A stretch of 64,000 nt of DNA from Parasediminibacterium sp046546515 (GTDB lineage Bacteria > Bacteroidota > Bacteroidia > Chitinophagales > Chitinophagaceae). A program made the translations under genes and the position numbers. This document shows, in pieces, positions 16,126 to 25,359 of this stretch (positions are counted from its first letter, which is position 1; each line of letters opens with the position of its first letter). The stretch lies in NCBI RefSeq assembly GCF_046546515.1, contig NZ_JBKHKJ010000007.1, positions 62,001 to 126,000 on the forward strand. Reading direction: 5' to 3'. The notes under the pieces are model-generated. The model saw only the letters and a list, made by a program, of their open reading frames with translations, did no database searches and was not told where the DNA came from.

Positions 16126-16884
16126 ATGGTTAACAATACAATTGATGAAAGCAAGCGGCTGTTTGCCATTATCGGTTTCCCGTTAACGCATTCTTTTTCT
16201 GAAAGGTATTTTACTGATAAATTTATCAGGGAAGGAATTACCGATGCTTTGTTTAATTCATTTTCTATTGAAGATATTGATAGCCTACACCATATAGTGG
16301 CAACGCATACAAACTTGCATGGCTTTGCCATTACCATACCCCACAAAAAAAATGTGCTTGCTTTCTTGAACGAAGCAACTACCGATGTGCAGCAAATGGG
16401 GGCTTCTAATTGCGTGCGGATAAAAGATGGCAAACTATCTGGTTTCAACACAGACGTGGTGGGGTTTGAACAATCGTTTATTAAAAAGCTACAGGCACAC
16501 CACAGGAAAGCATTAATTTTGGGCAGTGGCGGCGCAGCGGCGGCCGTTGAATTTGTATTGAAAAAACTAGGCATTGTTTACCAGTTTGTTTCCCGAAAGA
16601 AAGGAGCTGACAATCTTACCTACAGCGAGTTAACACCCGAAGTAATGGAGGACTATACCGTAATTATCAATACAACACCCTTAGGCACTTTCCCGAAAAT
16701 AGACGATGCCGCAGCTATACCTTATACCTTATTAACCGATAAACATTATTTGTTTGACTTGGTATATAACCCCGCAGAAACCAAATTCTTGCGTCTGGGC
16801 AAAGAACAAGGTGCAGCAACCGAGAATGGATATGAAATGCTGGTGATACAGGCAGAAGAGAACTGGAAAATATGGAATAGCTAG
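16126..16884 (+). CDS. aroE: Shikimate dehydrogenase
   Basis: 252 residues. It reduces 3-dehydroshikimate with NADPH in the shikimate pathway. The substrate-binding motif is visible as GFPLTHSFSERY near residue 17. TIPHKK (Lys near residue 75) and GFNTDVVGF (Asp near 110) supply the catalytic pair. GSGGAAAAVEFVL is the nucleotide-binding glycine loop, and INTTPLGTFP and the C-terminal ENGYEMLVIQAEENWKIW complete the family pattern. The window lacks other aro genes, although mqnA downstream uses chorismate from this pathway. Confidence 0.95.
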   Translation: MVNNTIDESKRLFAIIGFPLTHSFSERYFTDKFIREGITDALFNSFSIEDIDSLHHIVATHTNLHGFAITIPHKKNVLAFLNEATTDVQQMGASNCVRIKDGKLSGFNTDVVGFEQSFIKKLQAHHRKALILGSGGAAAAVEFVLKKLGIVYQFVSRKKGADNLTYSELTPEVMEDYTVIINTTPLGTFPKIDDAAAIPYTLLTDKHYLFDLVYNPAETKFLRLGKEQGAATENGYEMLVIQAEENWKIWNS

Positions 16885-17061
16885 CTACATTGTTATTTTT
16901 CACCACATAGGCACATAGTACACATAGGCAAAAAATAAAAAGAGAGGTGACATAGTTAATTGCTTGCTTTTCTAGCTTCCATAGTCATGTAAGGAAGCTA
17001 GCGATAAAGTAAAAACTCTTTTCTTTATGTTTTCGTGCCCCTCTGCCAAAAAATAATAGTC

Positions 17062-18024
17062 TTACGCTTGTGATTCCGCAATAGAACTAAACCTTTCCTT
17101 TATCTTCCCACACAAATCAGTCTCAACCATTTTAATGGCAAGGCCAAACATATTGTTGAAAGCCTTTGCTGTGCTTATGCCATGACCTATCACCACTGGT
17201 TTTGCCACGCCAATAACGGGTGAACCACCATAGTTTTCATAGTGGAAGCGTTGCATGTAGCTGTCTTTATGAATTCCTTTTAGCTCGGCGAGGTCGTAAA
17301 AGGTCTCGGCTAGTTTTAGTACGATATTACCTGTAAAGCCATCGCACACCATCACGTCGGCCTTGTCGCTGAAAAAGTCTCGGCCTTCTAAGTTGCCAAT
17401 GAAATTGATAGAGGTGTTTTCTTTTAGCAATGGGTATGTGGCTTGGGAAAGGATATTGCCCTTGCCTTCTTCTTCGCCAATATTAATCAAGCCAACCGTG
17501 GGGGTGGCAACATTGAATATATAGTGTGAATACAAGCTGCCTAGTATGGCAAACTGGTTCAGGTGTTCTGGCTTGCAGTCAGCATTCAGGCCTGCATCTA
17601 GCAGCACGCCATCGCCGCCATTTATTTTGGGCAGCACACCGCTAACTACTGGGCGAAGTACCCCTGGCAGCACTTTGATGGTGAACATGGCACCAACCAG
17701 CATAGCACCCGTGTTGCCAGCACTAATAAAAGCATCTATCTGCCCAGTTGCCAATAGCTTGAAGCCAATAACAATAGAGCTTTGTTGCTTTTCTTTAAAA
17801 GCCTTGGTAGGGTGATCGTGGTAGCCAATTGTTTCAGAGGCATGTACAAAATGCAAATGAGGCGAAGAAATACCATACTCCTCCAGCAGGGGGCGTATCA
17901 CTATTTCATCACCTATGCAATATATATTTACCGGAGCTGCATTGGCTTTTAAGTACAAGTGGATACCTTTCACTGCTTCTAGCGGTGCAAAATCTCCTCC
18001 CATCATGTCAATACCAATGTTCAT
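17062..18024 (-). CDS. plsX: Phosphate acyltransferase PlsX
   Basis: 320 residues. It converts acyl-ACP to acyl-phosphate for phosphatidate synthesis. The start MNIGIDMMGGDFAP, the DAFISAGNTGAML segment (about residue 95), the LLDAGLNADCKPEHL segment and DGFTGNIVLKLAE are family landmarks. It is the last gene of the usual yceD-rpmF-plsX string, 32 bases after rpmF. fabH, which often follows, is not here. Confidence 0.95.
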   Translation of the reverse strand: MNIGIDMMGGDFAPLEAVKGIHLYLKANAAPVNIYCIGDEIVIRPLLEEYGISSPHLHFVHASETIGYHDHPTKAFKEKQQSSIVIGFKLLATGQIDAFISAGNTGAMLVGAMFTIKVLPGVLRPVVSGVLPKINGGDGVLLDAGLNADCKPEHLNQFAILGSLYSHYIFNVATPTVGLINIGEEEGKGNILSQATYPLLKENTSINFIGNLEGRDFFSDKADVMVCDGFTGNIVLKLAETFYDLAELKGIHKDSYMQRFHYENYGGSPVIGVAKPVVIGHGISTAKAFNNMFGLAIKMVETDLCGKIKERFSSIAESQA

Positions 18025-18056
18025 GTGCGGAAACTAAGTAATTAAAACTAAAAAGG

Positions 18057-18251
18057 TTACGCTTTCAACGGTGCTTTTTCAGAAACCAATTTGCCTTTGT
18101 AGAATAATTTGCCTTCGCTTACATGCGCACGGTGGCGTGTATGCAATTCGCCAGTAGTGGTGTCTTTGCTCAATGTAACTTCTTGTGCTACATAGTGTGT
18201 CCTTCTTTTAGCGCTCCTTTGTTGTGAGTGCCTGCGTTTGGGATTCGGCAT
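18057..18251 (-). CDS. rpmF: Ribosomal protein bL32
   Basis: 64 residues beginning MPNPKRRHSQQRSAKRRTHY, the standard bL32 N-terminus. The four zinc-binding cysteines found in some bL32 proteins are absent, which is the common C-minus form. It lies between yceD and plsX. Confidence 0.97.
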   Translation of the reverse strand: MPNPKRRHSQQRSAKRRTHYVAQEVTLSKDTTTGELHTRHRAHVSEGKLFYKGKLVSEKAPLKA

Positions 18252-18307
18252 AATGCTTAATTTATAAAATCAAAAAAATTGTTATCGTTATTTAAATAAA
18301 AACCTTG

Positions 18308-18847
18308 TTATAAATCCTTAAACTTTTCCAGCCCTTTCCACAAAGGGTTGGCCAGTTTGTTTACTTCTTCCTCCATTTGTTTCAACTTGGCAAGCACTTC
18401 CTTGTTACACTGCCCCCCGCCTATTTCTTCATCGCTGCACATTTTTTGCAACGGGATGGATAGCGAAACAAATTCATATATCCAGTCAGCAATTTTCAGG
18501 TGGCTTTCGCTCCTGCTGATATAATAAATATCAGGATCTTCCTCCTGCTGGTTCATGGTATCGGGGTCATCTACCATTTTTACAATGATGTTGAACTCCT
18601 CCCACAATTGCTTGTCAAGCGGGTTGCTGCACCTATCGCAAACCACCGCTGCATTCCCATCAATGTCAAATTTCAATTGGAGGAAACCATTTTTCTTGTC
18701 CAATTGTAGTTTAACGATTGCCTCACAGTCAATAAAATCTTGTTCGCCATAGGCTGCAAAGAACTTATTATCTATCTTGTATTCAAAATCATGAACACCG
18801 GGCCTTAAACCCACAAACGCTATTTCAAACTCTCTACGGTTGCTCAT
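18308..18847 (-). CDS. yceD: YceD-family (DUF177) protein
   Basis: 179 residues with the family's CDRCSNPL motif near residue 83 and a second cysteine pair near residues 139-148 (CSDEEIGGGQC). In E. coli YceD is linked to 23S rRNA accumulation. It is the first gene of the yceD-rpmF-plsX operon. A TACCTTTG -7 match (minus strand, 18874-18867) lies about 20 bases before the ATG. Confidence 0.88.
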   Translation of the reverse strand: MSNRREFEIAFVGLRPGVHDFEYKIDNKFFAAYGEQDFIDCEAIVKLQLDKKNGFLQLKFDIDGNAAVVCDRCSNPLDKQLWEEFNIIVKMVDDPDTMNQQEEDPDIYYISRSESHLKIADWIYEFVSLSIPLQKMCSDEEIGGGQCNKEVLAKLKQMEEEVNKLANPLWKGLEKFKDL

Positions 18848-18866
18848 GTCCGTTTTTTTTGGTGGG

Positions 18867-18874
18867 CAAAGGTA
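18867..18874 (-). promoter_or_regulatory. TAnnTTTG -7 element of yceD-rpmF-plsX
   Basis: TACCTTTG on the minus strand matches the consensus exactly and sits 20 bases before the yceD start. Confidence 0.55.
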
Positions 18875-18944
18875 ATGTTCTATATCCGAACGGCAAAAGG
18901 TAATTTTAAAATTTAGCTAAATTACTGGATATTTACACTTCTGT

Positions 18945-20051
18945 ATGGGGCAAAATAAAAAAAACAATTATTTTTTGTGGTCAATTGCATTGGAATGGGC
19001 TGTTCCTGCCCTTTTAATTGTGCTTTTGAAAGCTGTTTCCCACTATCCTCACTTCATAGAAAATGTTTATTCAACTGGTTTTTATACATATATAGCTTAT
19101 TTGCAAAGGGTATTGTTTGGCTGGCTGCCTTTTAGCATTGGGGATGTTATGTACTCTTTTCTTTGGCTATTGCTAATTTTTTATGTGGGCAAAGTTATTT
19201 GGATGCTTGTTAAAAAGCAATATAGCTGGGCATTGCTAGGGATGCATGCAAAAAAATTATTGAAAACCTGCTTATGGGTATATATCGTGTTCAATGTATT
19301 ATGGGGGCTAAATTATACCCGCTTGGGCATTGCTTCTCAATTAAAATTAGATAAAACAAGTTATACCGATGAGGAACTAAAAGATTTGGCTTGCGACCTT
19401 GCAGAACAACTAAACGAAACAAGGGCTGCCCTTGGCGATAGCAATTATATATACCCCAAAGGGGATGCTTTGTTTGCCCAGGCCTATAGTGGCTACCAAA
19501 AGCTAGCACCTCAATTCCAGTTCCTACAATACAAGCATTTATCAGTAAAGCAATCTTTGCTAAGCTGGTTGATTAGCTATGCGGGGTACTCTGGTTATTA
19601 CGACCCTTTCAGCGGCGAGGCACAGGTAAACAGGGATATGCCAGGCTTTGTGATGCCCTTTGTTACCTGCCACGAGATGGCTCACCAGCTTGGCTATGCC
19701 AGCGAGAGCGAGGCCAATTTTGTAGGGTATCTGGCATGTATGCACTCGGATAACCTGCTATTAAAATATTCTGGTTTGTATGAATTGTTTACTACTGCCA
19801 ATGGCGAGTTGCTTGAAAGGGATTTTTGGCCAGCCTTGCTCAATTATAAATCCCTAAGCCCGTTGGTGAAAAGGGACAGGAAAATTTACCGGGAATATAT
19901 TTTGGGAAAACAAAACAACCTCGAGCCTGTTATCAAAAATGTGTATGACCAATATTTAAAAGCCAACCAGCAAAGGGGCGGCATTAATAGTTACAATGAA
20001 GTGGTTGGTTGGTTAATTGCCTACAGAAAGAAATATGAAAAAGCCAGATAA
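18945..20051 (+). CDS. DUF3810 membrane protein with HEMAHQ motif
   Basis: 368 residues. Helices near residues 12-32, 40-62, 65-88 and 105-128 are followed by a soluble domain. CHEMAHQLGYASESEANF (about residues 243-260) is an HExxH zinc-protease signature with a downstream Glu, as in gluzincin-type peptidases. DUF3810 members are annotated as membrane proteins of unknown role; peptidase activity is inferred from the motif. tspO overlaps its last 17 bases. Confidence 0.82.
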   Translation: MGQNKKNNYFLWSIALEWAVPALLIVLLKAVSHYPHFIENVYSTGFYTYIAYLQRVLFGWLPFSIGDVMYSFLWLLLIFYVGKVIWMLVKKQYSWALLGMHAKKLLKTCLWVYIVFNVLWGLNYTRLGIASQLKLDKTSYTDEELKDLACDLAEQLNETRAALGDSNYIYPKGDALFAQAYSGYQKLAPQFQFLQYKHLSVKQSLLSWLISYAGYSGYYDPFSGEAQVNRDMPGFVMPFVTCHEMAHQLGYASESEANFVGYLACMHSDNLLLKYSGLYELFTTANGELLERDFWPALLNYKSLSPLVKRDRKIYREYILGKQNNLEPVIKNVYDQYLKANQQRGGINSYNEVVGWLIAYRKKYEKAR

Positions 20052-20514
20052 AATAAAGTTAGCCCTGTCGCTTGCACTTACGGTAGGCACGGGTGCTATT
20101 GCAGGCATTTGCACGGCCACGCAAATAAACAGTTGGTATATTGGTTTGCAAAAGCCATTTTTCAATCCCCCGAATGCGGTATTTGCCCCTGTTTGGACAT
20201 TCCTCTACCTGTTGATGGGCTATAGTTTTTATTTGGTGTGGAAAGACCCTGCCGACGATGCCGCAAAAAGCAGTGCTATTGCTATCTTCTTTGTGCAATT
20301 AGCTGTAAACCTTAGCTGGTCATTTGTTTTCTTTACAGCCCATGCTATTGGTTGGGCATTGGTTGACATTGCTGTGCTGTGGGTATTAGTAAATATTACT
20401 ATCGGCTTTTTCAACAGGCAAAGCAAGCTGGCCGCTTGGTTATTGATACCTTACATGCTTTGGGTAAGCTTTGCTGGGGTACTGAACTATGCCTTGTGGA
20501 TGCTGAATAAATGA
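20035..20514 (+). CDS. tspO: TspO/MBR family protein
   Basis: 159 residues from the ATG at 20035, overlapping the upstream gene by 17 bases. It has five predicted helices and is rich in aromatic residues, with the signature GLQKPFFNPPNAVFAPVWTFLYLLMGYSFYLVW (about residues 36-68) and NLSWSFVFF. TspO proteins bind and may degrade tetrapyrroles and respond to oxidative stress. The overlap suggests coupled translation with the DUF3810 gene. Confidence 0.93.
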   Translation: MKKPDKIKLALSLALTVGTGAIAGICTATQINSWYIGLQKPFFNPPNAVFAPVWTFLYLLMGYSFYLVWKDPADDAAKSSAIAIFFVQLAVNLSWSFVFFTAHAIGWALVDIAVLWVLVNITIGFFNRQSKLAAWLLIPYMLWVSFAGVLNYALWMLNK

Positions 20515-20535
20515 GGTCTGAGTTGTTACAGTGGT

Positions 20536-21552
20536 TTAAAACTTCACTGATGTACATTTCATGTCCCTGTGCGACTTGGTATATACGCCGCTCTTTACAA
20601 TAGAAATTTCATACCCACCTTGCCTGCCATTGTAGTTGCCAAGGGCAGAAGTGGTAACATCGTAATTAATGGTCATTTTCAGGTCGTTTACTTGGTAGCC
20701 TAGCATCGGCACTATGGCGTCTTTATTTCTATAATACAAGCCTAATATCAATTGTTGTGTACCATCGCCACTTAAATCCCTATTGGCATTCATGCCTAGT
20801 ACTAACTCGCTGGAGCCAGCAGACTTGCTGATATACATATTAGGATTCAATATCCATAGGTCGTTTATTTTATAGTTGCCGTTTACAAACACCGTATAGC
20901 GTGGCGGCACTTTCTGGTCTTCTACATTGGCAGAGAAAAATTTCTCAGAAGGCTGGTTGATGTGCAAGGCACTAACACCAATATTCAAATAGGCTATATC
21001 GGAAATAAACCATGCGTAATTTAGCCCCACGTTCAAATCAAAATAGTTTACATTATTAGTCGCCAATGTTTCCCCGCCACTATTGCCAAAACCCTGGCCA
21101 ATATCAGACCATTGCCCGTCAAAAACCAACTTTGTATTGTCTATCCTTTTGTTTACGATACCACCACTAAACCCTAGGCTTAGCAAGCTTGCATCTGCTA
21201 TCATTTGATGATAAGCGATTGCCCCATAGCCTTTTAGGCTTGTAAGGCTAGCAGACCCAGCTTGGTCCTTGTACAAAGCACCGCCAATGCCTACCCAACC
21301 ATCGGCAATACGTTCGGTAAATAGTTGCGCATCTCCCCACAGGGTCATGGTTTTGTAAGGGTTGGCAATTAAATTTGCCCATTGGTTGCGGTAGCTGCCC
21401 CCAACCCGGTAGTCGTAGTCGGGATTAAAACCAGCATTTGCTGGGTTCACCAACAATGGGTTGTTGAAATATTGCGAGAAATGCAAATCCTGGGCAGTAG
21501 CACTGCCACAGCCTGCAACCAGCAATAAAAATATATACAGTATGGTTTTCAT
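20536..21552 (-). CDS. PorP/SprF-family type IX secretion protein
   Basis: 338 residues with an N-terminal lipoprotein-like signal (LLLVAGCGSATA). The family start QDLHFSQYFNNPLLVNPANAGF follows, then YRNQW and beta-strand-rich sequence typical of the outer membrane PorP/SprF barrel. Such proteins pair with cargo carrying a type B C-terminal domain and help retain it on the surface. The gene directly follows such a cargo gene without any gap, on the same strand. Confidence 0.93.
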   Translation of the reverse strand: MKTILYIFLLLVAGCGSATAQDLHFSQYFNNPLLVNPANAGFNPDYDYRVGGSYRNQWANLIANPYKTMTLWGDAQLFTERIADGWVGIGGALYKDQAGSASLTSLKGYGAIAYHQMIADASLLSLGFSGGIVNKRIDNTKLVFDGQWSDIGQGFGNSGGETLATNNVNYFDLNVGLNYAWFISDIAYLNIGVSALHINQPSEKFFSANVEDQKVPPRYTVFVNGNYKINDLWILNPNMYISKSAGSSELVLGMNANRDLSGDGTQQLILGLYYRNKDAIVPMLGYQVNDLKMTINYDVTTSALGNYNGRQGGYEISIVKSGVYTKSHRDMKCTSVKF

Positions 21553-24500
21553 TTATTTTATTAAGGTTATATCGCCTGTTTTGCTATAAGTAGTGCCATC
21601 ACTATAGGTTATTTCCAATGTATAACTATATACGTCCGGTGCCTGTATTTGGCCTTTGAACCTGCCATCCCAAACAGCCGTTTTATTCGATGTTTCAAAT
21701 ATCAATTGCCCCCAGCGGTTATATATTTTCCAGTGCATTTTTTCTATCCCAAAACCACGCACCTGCACGATGCGGTTGTTGCCTGTACTGCTCGGAGCAA
21801 TAGCGTTTGCCACATCTACCAATGGTTTTACAATAGCCCTTAGGGTTTGTACCGTGTCAGCAAAGCAACCACCATCGTTAAATGCAGTAAGCGTAATCCT
21901 ATAATACCTAGACGCATTAAACAAATGCGGGGGCGGGTCGCTGTATTTAGTAGTAATCAGCGTGTCGCCATCATCAAATGTCCACTCATATTTAATAGCC
22001 CCAGTGGATTCGTTGGTAAATGTTACTGGCTCGTTTGATTTAGGTGGATTTGGCGAATATGAAAAACTAGCAAAAGGCTTTGGCTTGGTGATAAGCGTGA
22101 ATTTAAAAGTGTCTGTTTTATTACATGTAGAATTGTCAAAAGCGAATAGCTGTATAACAAAAGTACCTGCGGTGGCAAAATGATGTGTTACCGTTAAATC
22201 AGAACCTGTGTATTGAGGCGACTTATCCCCAAAGTCCCAAGTGAACGTTTCACCCCCTTTGGAAGCATTTGTAAAAACGGCATCAAAAGGCGCACAACCA
22301 ATAGAATCAGCTTGTATAATGGCTTGCAGTTTGTCTGCAATCCTTACAATAACTCCTACAGAATCGGGGGCGTTGCAATAGGTTTGGTCTGTTAACACAA
22401 GGCTTGCCTTGTAGGTGCCGGGTGCAAGGTACTTGTGCCTTATAGGCGTGCCGGGGCTAAGAAAGTCCTGGCTCCCATCGCCATAATAAACTGTAAAGCT
22501 ATTGCTTTGGAAGGGAGTTCCTGCCGTGGATGTATTAGTAAATTCATAAGTAGTTGACTTGCAGCCTGTTCCATCGTTAAACTTTTCAGCGGTAAACCCA
22601 AGCGTCGCCTCGTTATTGCCTACTTTAATGGTAACCTGAGAAGTGTCTGCTGCATTACAGGTAGTTGGGTCTTTAGAAATTAAAGTGGCCACATAACTGC
22701 CTACTGCATTATAGGTATGGGTTATGGTAGGCTGGTTAGTAGATACAAATCCTGGGCCATCCCCAAAATTCCATTGATAGGTTTTGCCTTCTGCCAGCGT
22801 GTCTGTAAAAATTACTGTTAATGGCACGCAGCCAAATTTTTTGCCCGGCACACCTTTGATGGAAGACTTTACCGCAGCCCCGATGCCAGCCAGATTAAAT
22901 GCAATTTTAATGGCAGCCAAGTTGCAGCCTGTACCGGAGCCATTGTTGGGGTAGGCAGAAGTGGGGCTTGTTGGAAATATGCCTACTGGCCCACCACAAT
23001 TGGCACATACCGACTGGTAAATAACGCCTTCTTTGTCAAACCTGCTGGTACCACCATCCACATGGTCGGGATAGTTACCTCCGTTCTGCCCAAAAAAACT
23101 GCCATACAATTGGCTGTTCGCATTGCGCTCCAGCACAAAAAAGTAAAAATCGCTGCCGTCTGTTTTTGGTTGACTGGCATTTCTAGTTACAGAAAGCCCG
23201 ACAGTGCCGCTGCTGGGGTATTGTGGACCTTGGCCGTCAAATCCGCTATTGCCTTTGCCACCCCAGCCAGACACATACACATTCTCGCAGCGGTCAACCA
23301 AAAATGCTGTTGGCGAAATATTAGGGGCAAAACTGTTTGCTGTTCCAAAAGTGGTAGAATAAATAAAGCCGTTTAAATCGGGCTGGAGTTTTGCGATAAA
23401 CTGCTTGCCCCCTGCCTGCTTAAATTGCACATTGCCTGTGGTGCGCCAGTTGCCAAAAGTAGTACCCATGATGTATGGAAAGCCATACTTGTCATACTGA
23501 ACGCCAAATACCATGTCAGTACTTGGCGTGCCGAGGTAGGCAGAACGCAATATTCGGCTGCCATCATTGGCCATGATAGTTAGAAAGCCATCGCATACCC
23601 CACCTTGGAACCTGTTAAAAAGCGTATCTGTCCCATAATTACCCGGGAAATCCCTGCTTGCCGTGCCACCTGCCACTGCCAGCTCGCCATTAATGGGGTT
23701 GATGGCCAACACATAGGCAGCATCATCCCCACTGCCCCCTAAAAAAGTGCTGAACAAAATGTTTTGCAAATCTGGCGATGTTTTAATAACCACAGCATCT
23801 TGATACCTGCCATTTGTTGGTTGTGAAGGCGTTGTTTGTATAGCATTTGGTGTAACTAGGAAATCTGTTGATTGGGTACACGATGCCAAATAAATATTTC
23901 CAAGACTATCGATAATTACCTCGCTTCGCGAATCGTCGCCATAGTTCAGCCTTAAAGAAATAACCCCTGAATTGTCGCCACTAACAGGATATTTGTTACG
24001 GATATTTACCCCATCGTTTCCTGACCCACCAATTACCCTGGACCCAACCAGGCCTGTGCCTGCGGCATTTAGCTTGGTAATGTATATATCAAAATTACCA
24101 TCTCCGTTAGGGGGGCCATAATGCCCAATATTAAGCGGGTAAAGCGGAAAATTGGCAGATGTTGTTTTTCCTGCTACAATCAAATTAAAATCATTATCCA
24201 CCACCATGCTATGTGGGTACTCGTTCCTGCTCCCACCCAAATATGTTGCATAAATCCTTTTCGTGCCAAAAGAATTAAATTTCATGATGCCAATATCAAA
24301 ACCACCGCCTCCTTCGCCAGTGCCATCGTCGCCACCTGCATAGCCAGTTTGGAATGCCCCGTTAGAAACTGGGAAACCATCGCCAAACACAATGCCACCT
24401 GCATAAAAATTGCCACCTGCATCGTAGGTAGCCGTATATCCCCAGTTGCTGGACTTGCTGCCACTAAAGGAACAGAAAATAAATTGTGGGTCAATAATCA

Positions 24501-25359
24501 GCGTGGCATCTTTTGCAATGGCATCTTTCACATCAAAATGCACGATATTACCATTTAGCTTATAACTGCACTCTACTTCTTTTTTGCCCGTCTTGGTGCT
24601 GAACTGATAGCTGTAAGGGATGCTTTCTTTTATTTCGCCAACCGATGTTTTCACTGCTAATTGCCCTTTGCTTACAGATAGGGCATCTGCCCCGTCAATA
24701 TAGGCTACTATATTGCTGGCATCGCCGCCGGGGTTCACAATAAAATCATATTTCAGGTTGCCCCGGTCGGTATAGTACCTTATGTCTATATTGGGGTAAA
24801 TATTTTTAAACGTAACCGCATTAAATATCCTGCAATTACCAGCCCATTTTGTTGAGTCTGTGCCTATTAGGTAGTTGTTATAGCTATCCAGTGGTTTATC
24901 AGGTAATGCTTGCGGGTGAGGGTTGCTATTTAAAAATTTTATTTCATATACATGGCCTTGCATACTAAAAGAAATATCATTTGCAGGAATGGGCAGCTTT
25001 GCCTGTGCTACTATGCTTGCTTTGGTGAGGTCTTGCGCATTGCGAAGAGTACTAGCCTGTGCAGCGTTTTCATACGGGTGTATTTGTTGGTTCATGTGGT
25101 CTAGGCTTTGCTGGCTATACAGCATTACCCTGTACCCCCCATCTGGCTTTAGCACAAAAGCCCCTGTGCTCATCTCGCCTTTAAAAGCGATGTTTTTGTC
25201 CCACTGCCCTTTGTTTTCAACAAATTCCAGGTTTTGCTGGGCTAAAATATCCGTATGGGCAAGCAAGGAAAAGAAACCAACAAACAATAACCATTGCTGT
25301 TTTTTAAAGAATTGTGATAGCGGAAAAATAATATATTGTATTATGATATTTTGCTCCAT
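21553..25359 (-). CDS. Very large T9SS type B cargo with SBBP and PKD domains
   Basis: 1268 residues. A signal peptide (about residues 18-40, ending ILAQQ) precedes a conserved N-terminal region starting LEFVENKGQWDKNIAFKG. Next are SBBP-type beta-propeller repeats (about 290-800), a Cys/Gly-rich segment, and at least four PKD domains (about 830-1180; for example YQWNFGDGPGF, FTWDFGDKSP, YEWTFDDGD). The C-terminus (IYNRWGQLIFETSNKTAVWDG then YTLEITYSDG) is the gliding-motility-type (type B) sorting domain. It is probably a surface adhesin. The start at 25359 overlaps recG by 19 bases; no better start is visible before the signal peptide. Confidence 0.9.
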   Translation of the reverse strand: MEQNIIIQYIIFPLSQFFKKQQWLLFVGFFSLLAHTDILAQQNLEFVENKGQWDKNIAFKGEMSTGAFVLKPDGGYRVMLYSQQSLDHMNQQIHPYENAAQASTLRNAQDLTKASIVAQAKLPIPANDISFSMQGHVYEIKFLNSNPHPQALPDKPLDSYNNYLIGTDSTKWAGNCRIFNAVTFKNIYPNIDIRYYTDRGNLKYDFIVNPGGDASNIVAYIDGADALSVSKGQLAVKTSVGEIKESIPYSYQFSTKTGKKEVECSYKLNGNIVHFDVKDAIAKDATLIIDPQFIFCSFSGSKSSNWGYTATYDAGGNFYAGGIVFGDGFPVSNGAFQTGYAGGDDGTGEGGGGFDIGIMKFNSFGTKRIYATYLGGSRNEYPHSMVVDNDFNLIVAGKTTSANFPLYPLNIGHYGPPNGDGNFDIYITKLNAAGTGLVGSRVIGGSGNDGVNIRNKYPVSGDNSGVISLRLNYGDDSRSEVIIDSLGNIYLASCTQSTDFLVTPNAIQTTPSQPTNGRYQDAVVIKTSPDLQNILFSTFLGGSGDDAAYVLAINPINGELAVAGGTASRDFPGNYGTDTLFNRFQGGVCDGFLTIMANDGSRILRSAYLGTPSTDMVFGVQYDKYGFPYIMGTTFGNWRTTGNVQFKQAGGKQFIAKLQPDLNGFIYSTTFGTANSFAPNISPTAFLVDRCENVYVSGWGGKGNSGFDGQGPQYPSSGTVGLSVTRNASQPKTDGSDFYFFVLERNANSQLYGSFFGQNGGNYPDHVDGGTSRFDKEGVIYQSVCANCGGPVGIFPTSPTSAYPNNGSGTGCNLAAIKIAFNLAGIGAAVKSSIKGVPGKKFGCVPLTVIFTDTLAEGKTYQWNFGDGPGFVSTNQPTITHTYNAVGSYVATLISKDPTTCNAADTSQVTIKVGNNEATLGFTAEKFNDGTGCKSTTYEFTNTSTAGTPFQSNSFTVYYGDGSQDFLSPGTPIRHKYLAPGTYKASLVLTDQTYCNAPDSVGVIVRIADKLQAIIQADSIGCAPFDAVFTNASKGGETFTWDFGDKSPQYTGSDLTVTHHFATAGTFVIQLFAFDNSTCNKTDTFKFTLITKPKPFASFSYSPNPPKSNEPVTFTNESTGAIKYEWTFDDGDTLITTKYSDPPPHLFNASRYYRITLTAFNDGGCFADTVQTLRAIVKPLVDVANAIAPSSTGNNRIVQVRGFGIEKMHWKIYNRWGQLIFETSNKTAVWDGRFKGQIQAPDVYSYTLEITYSDGTTYSKTGDITLIK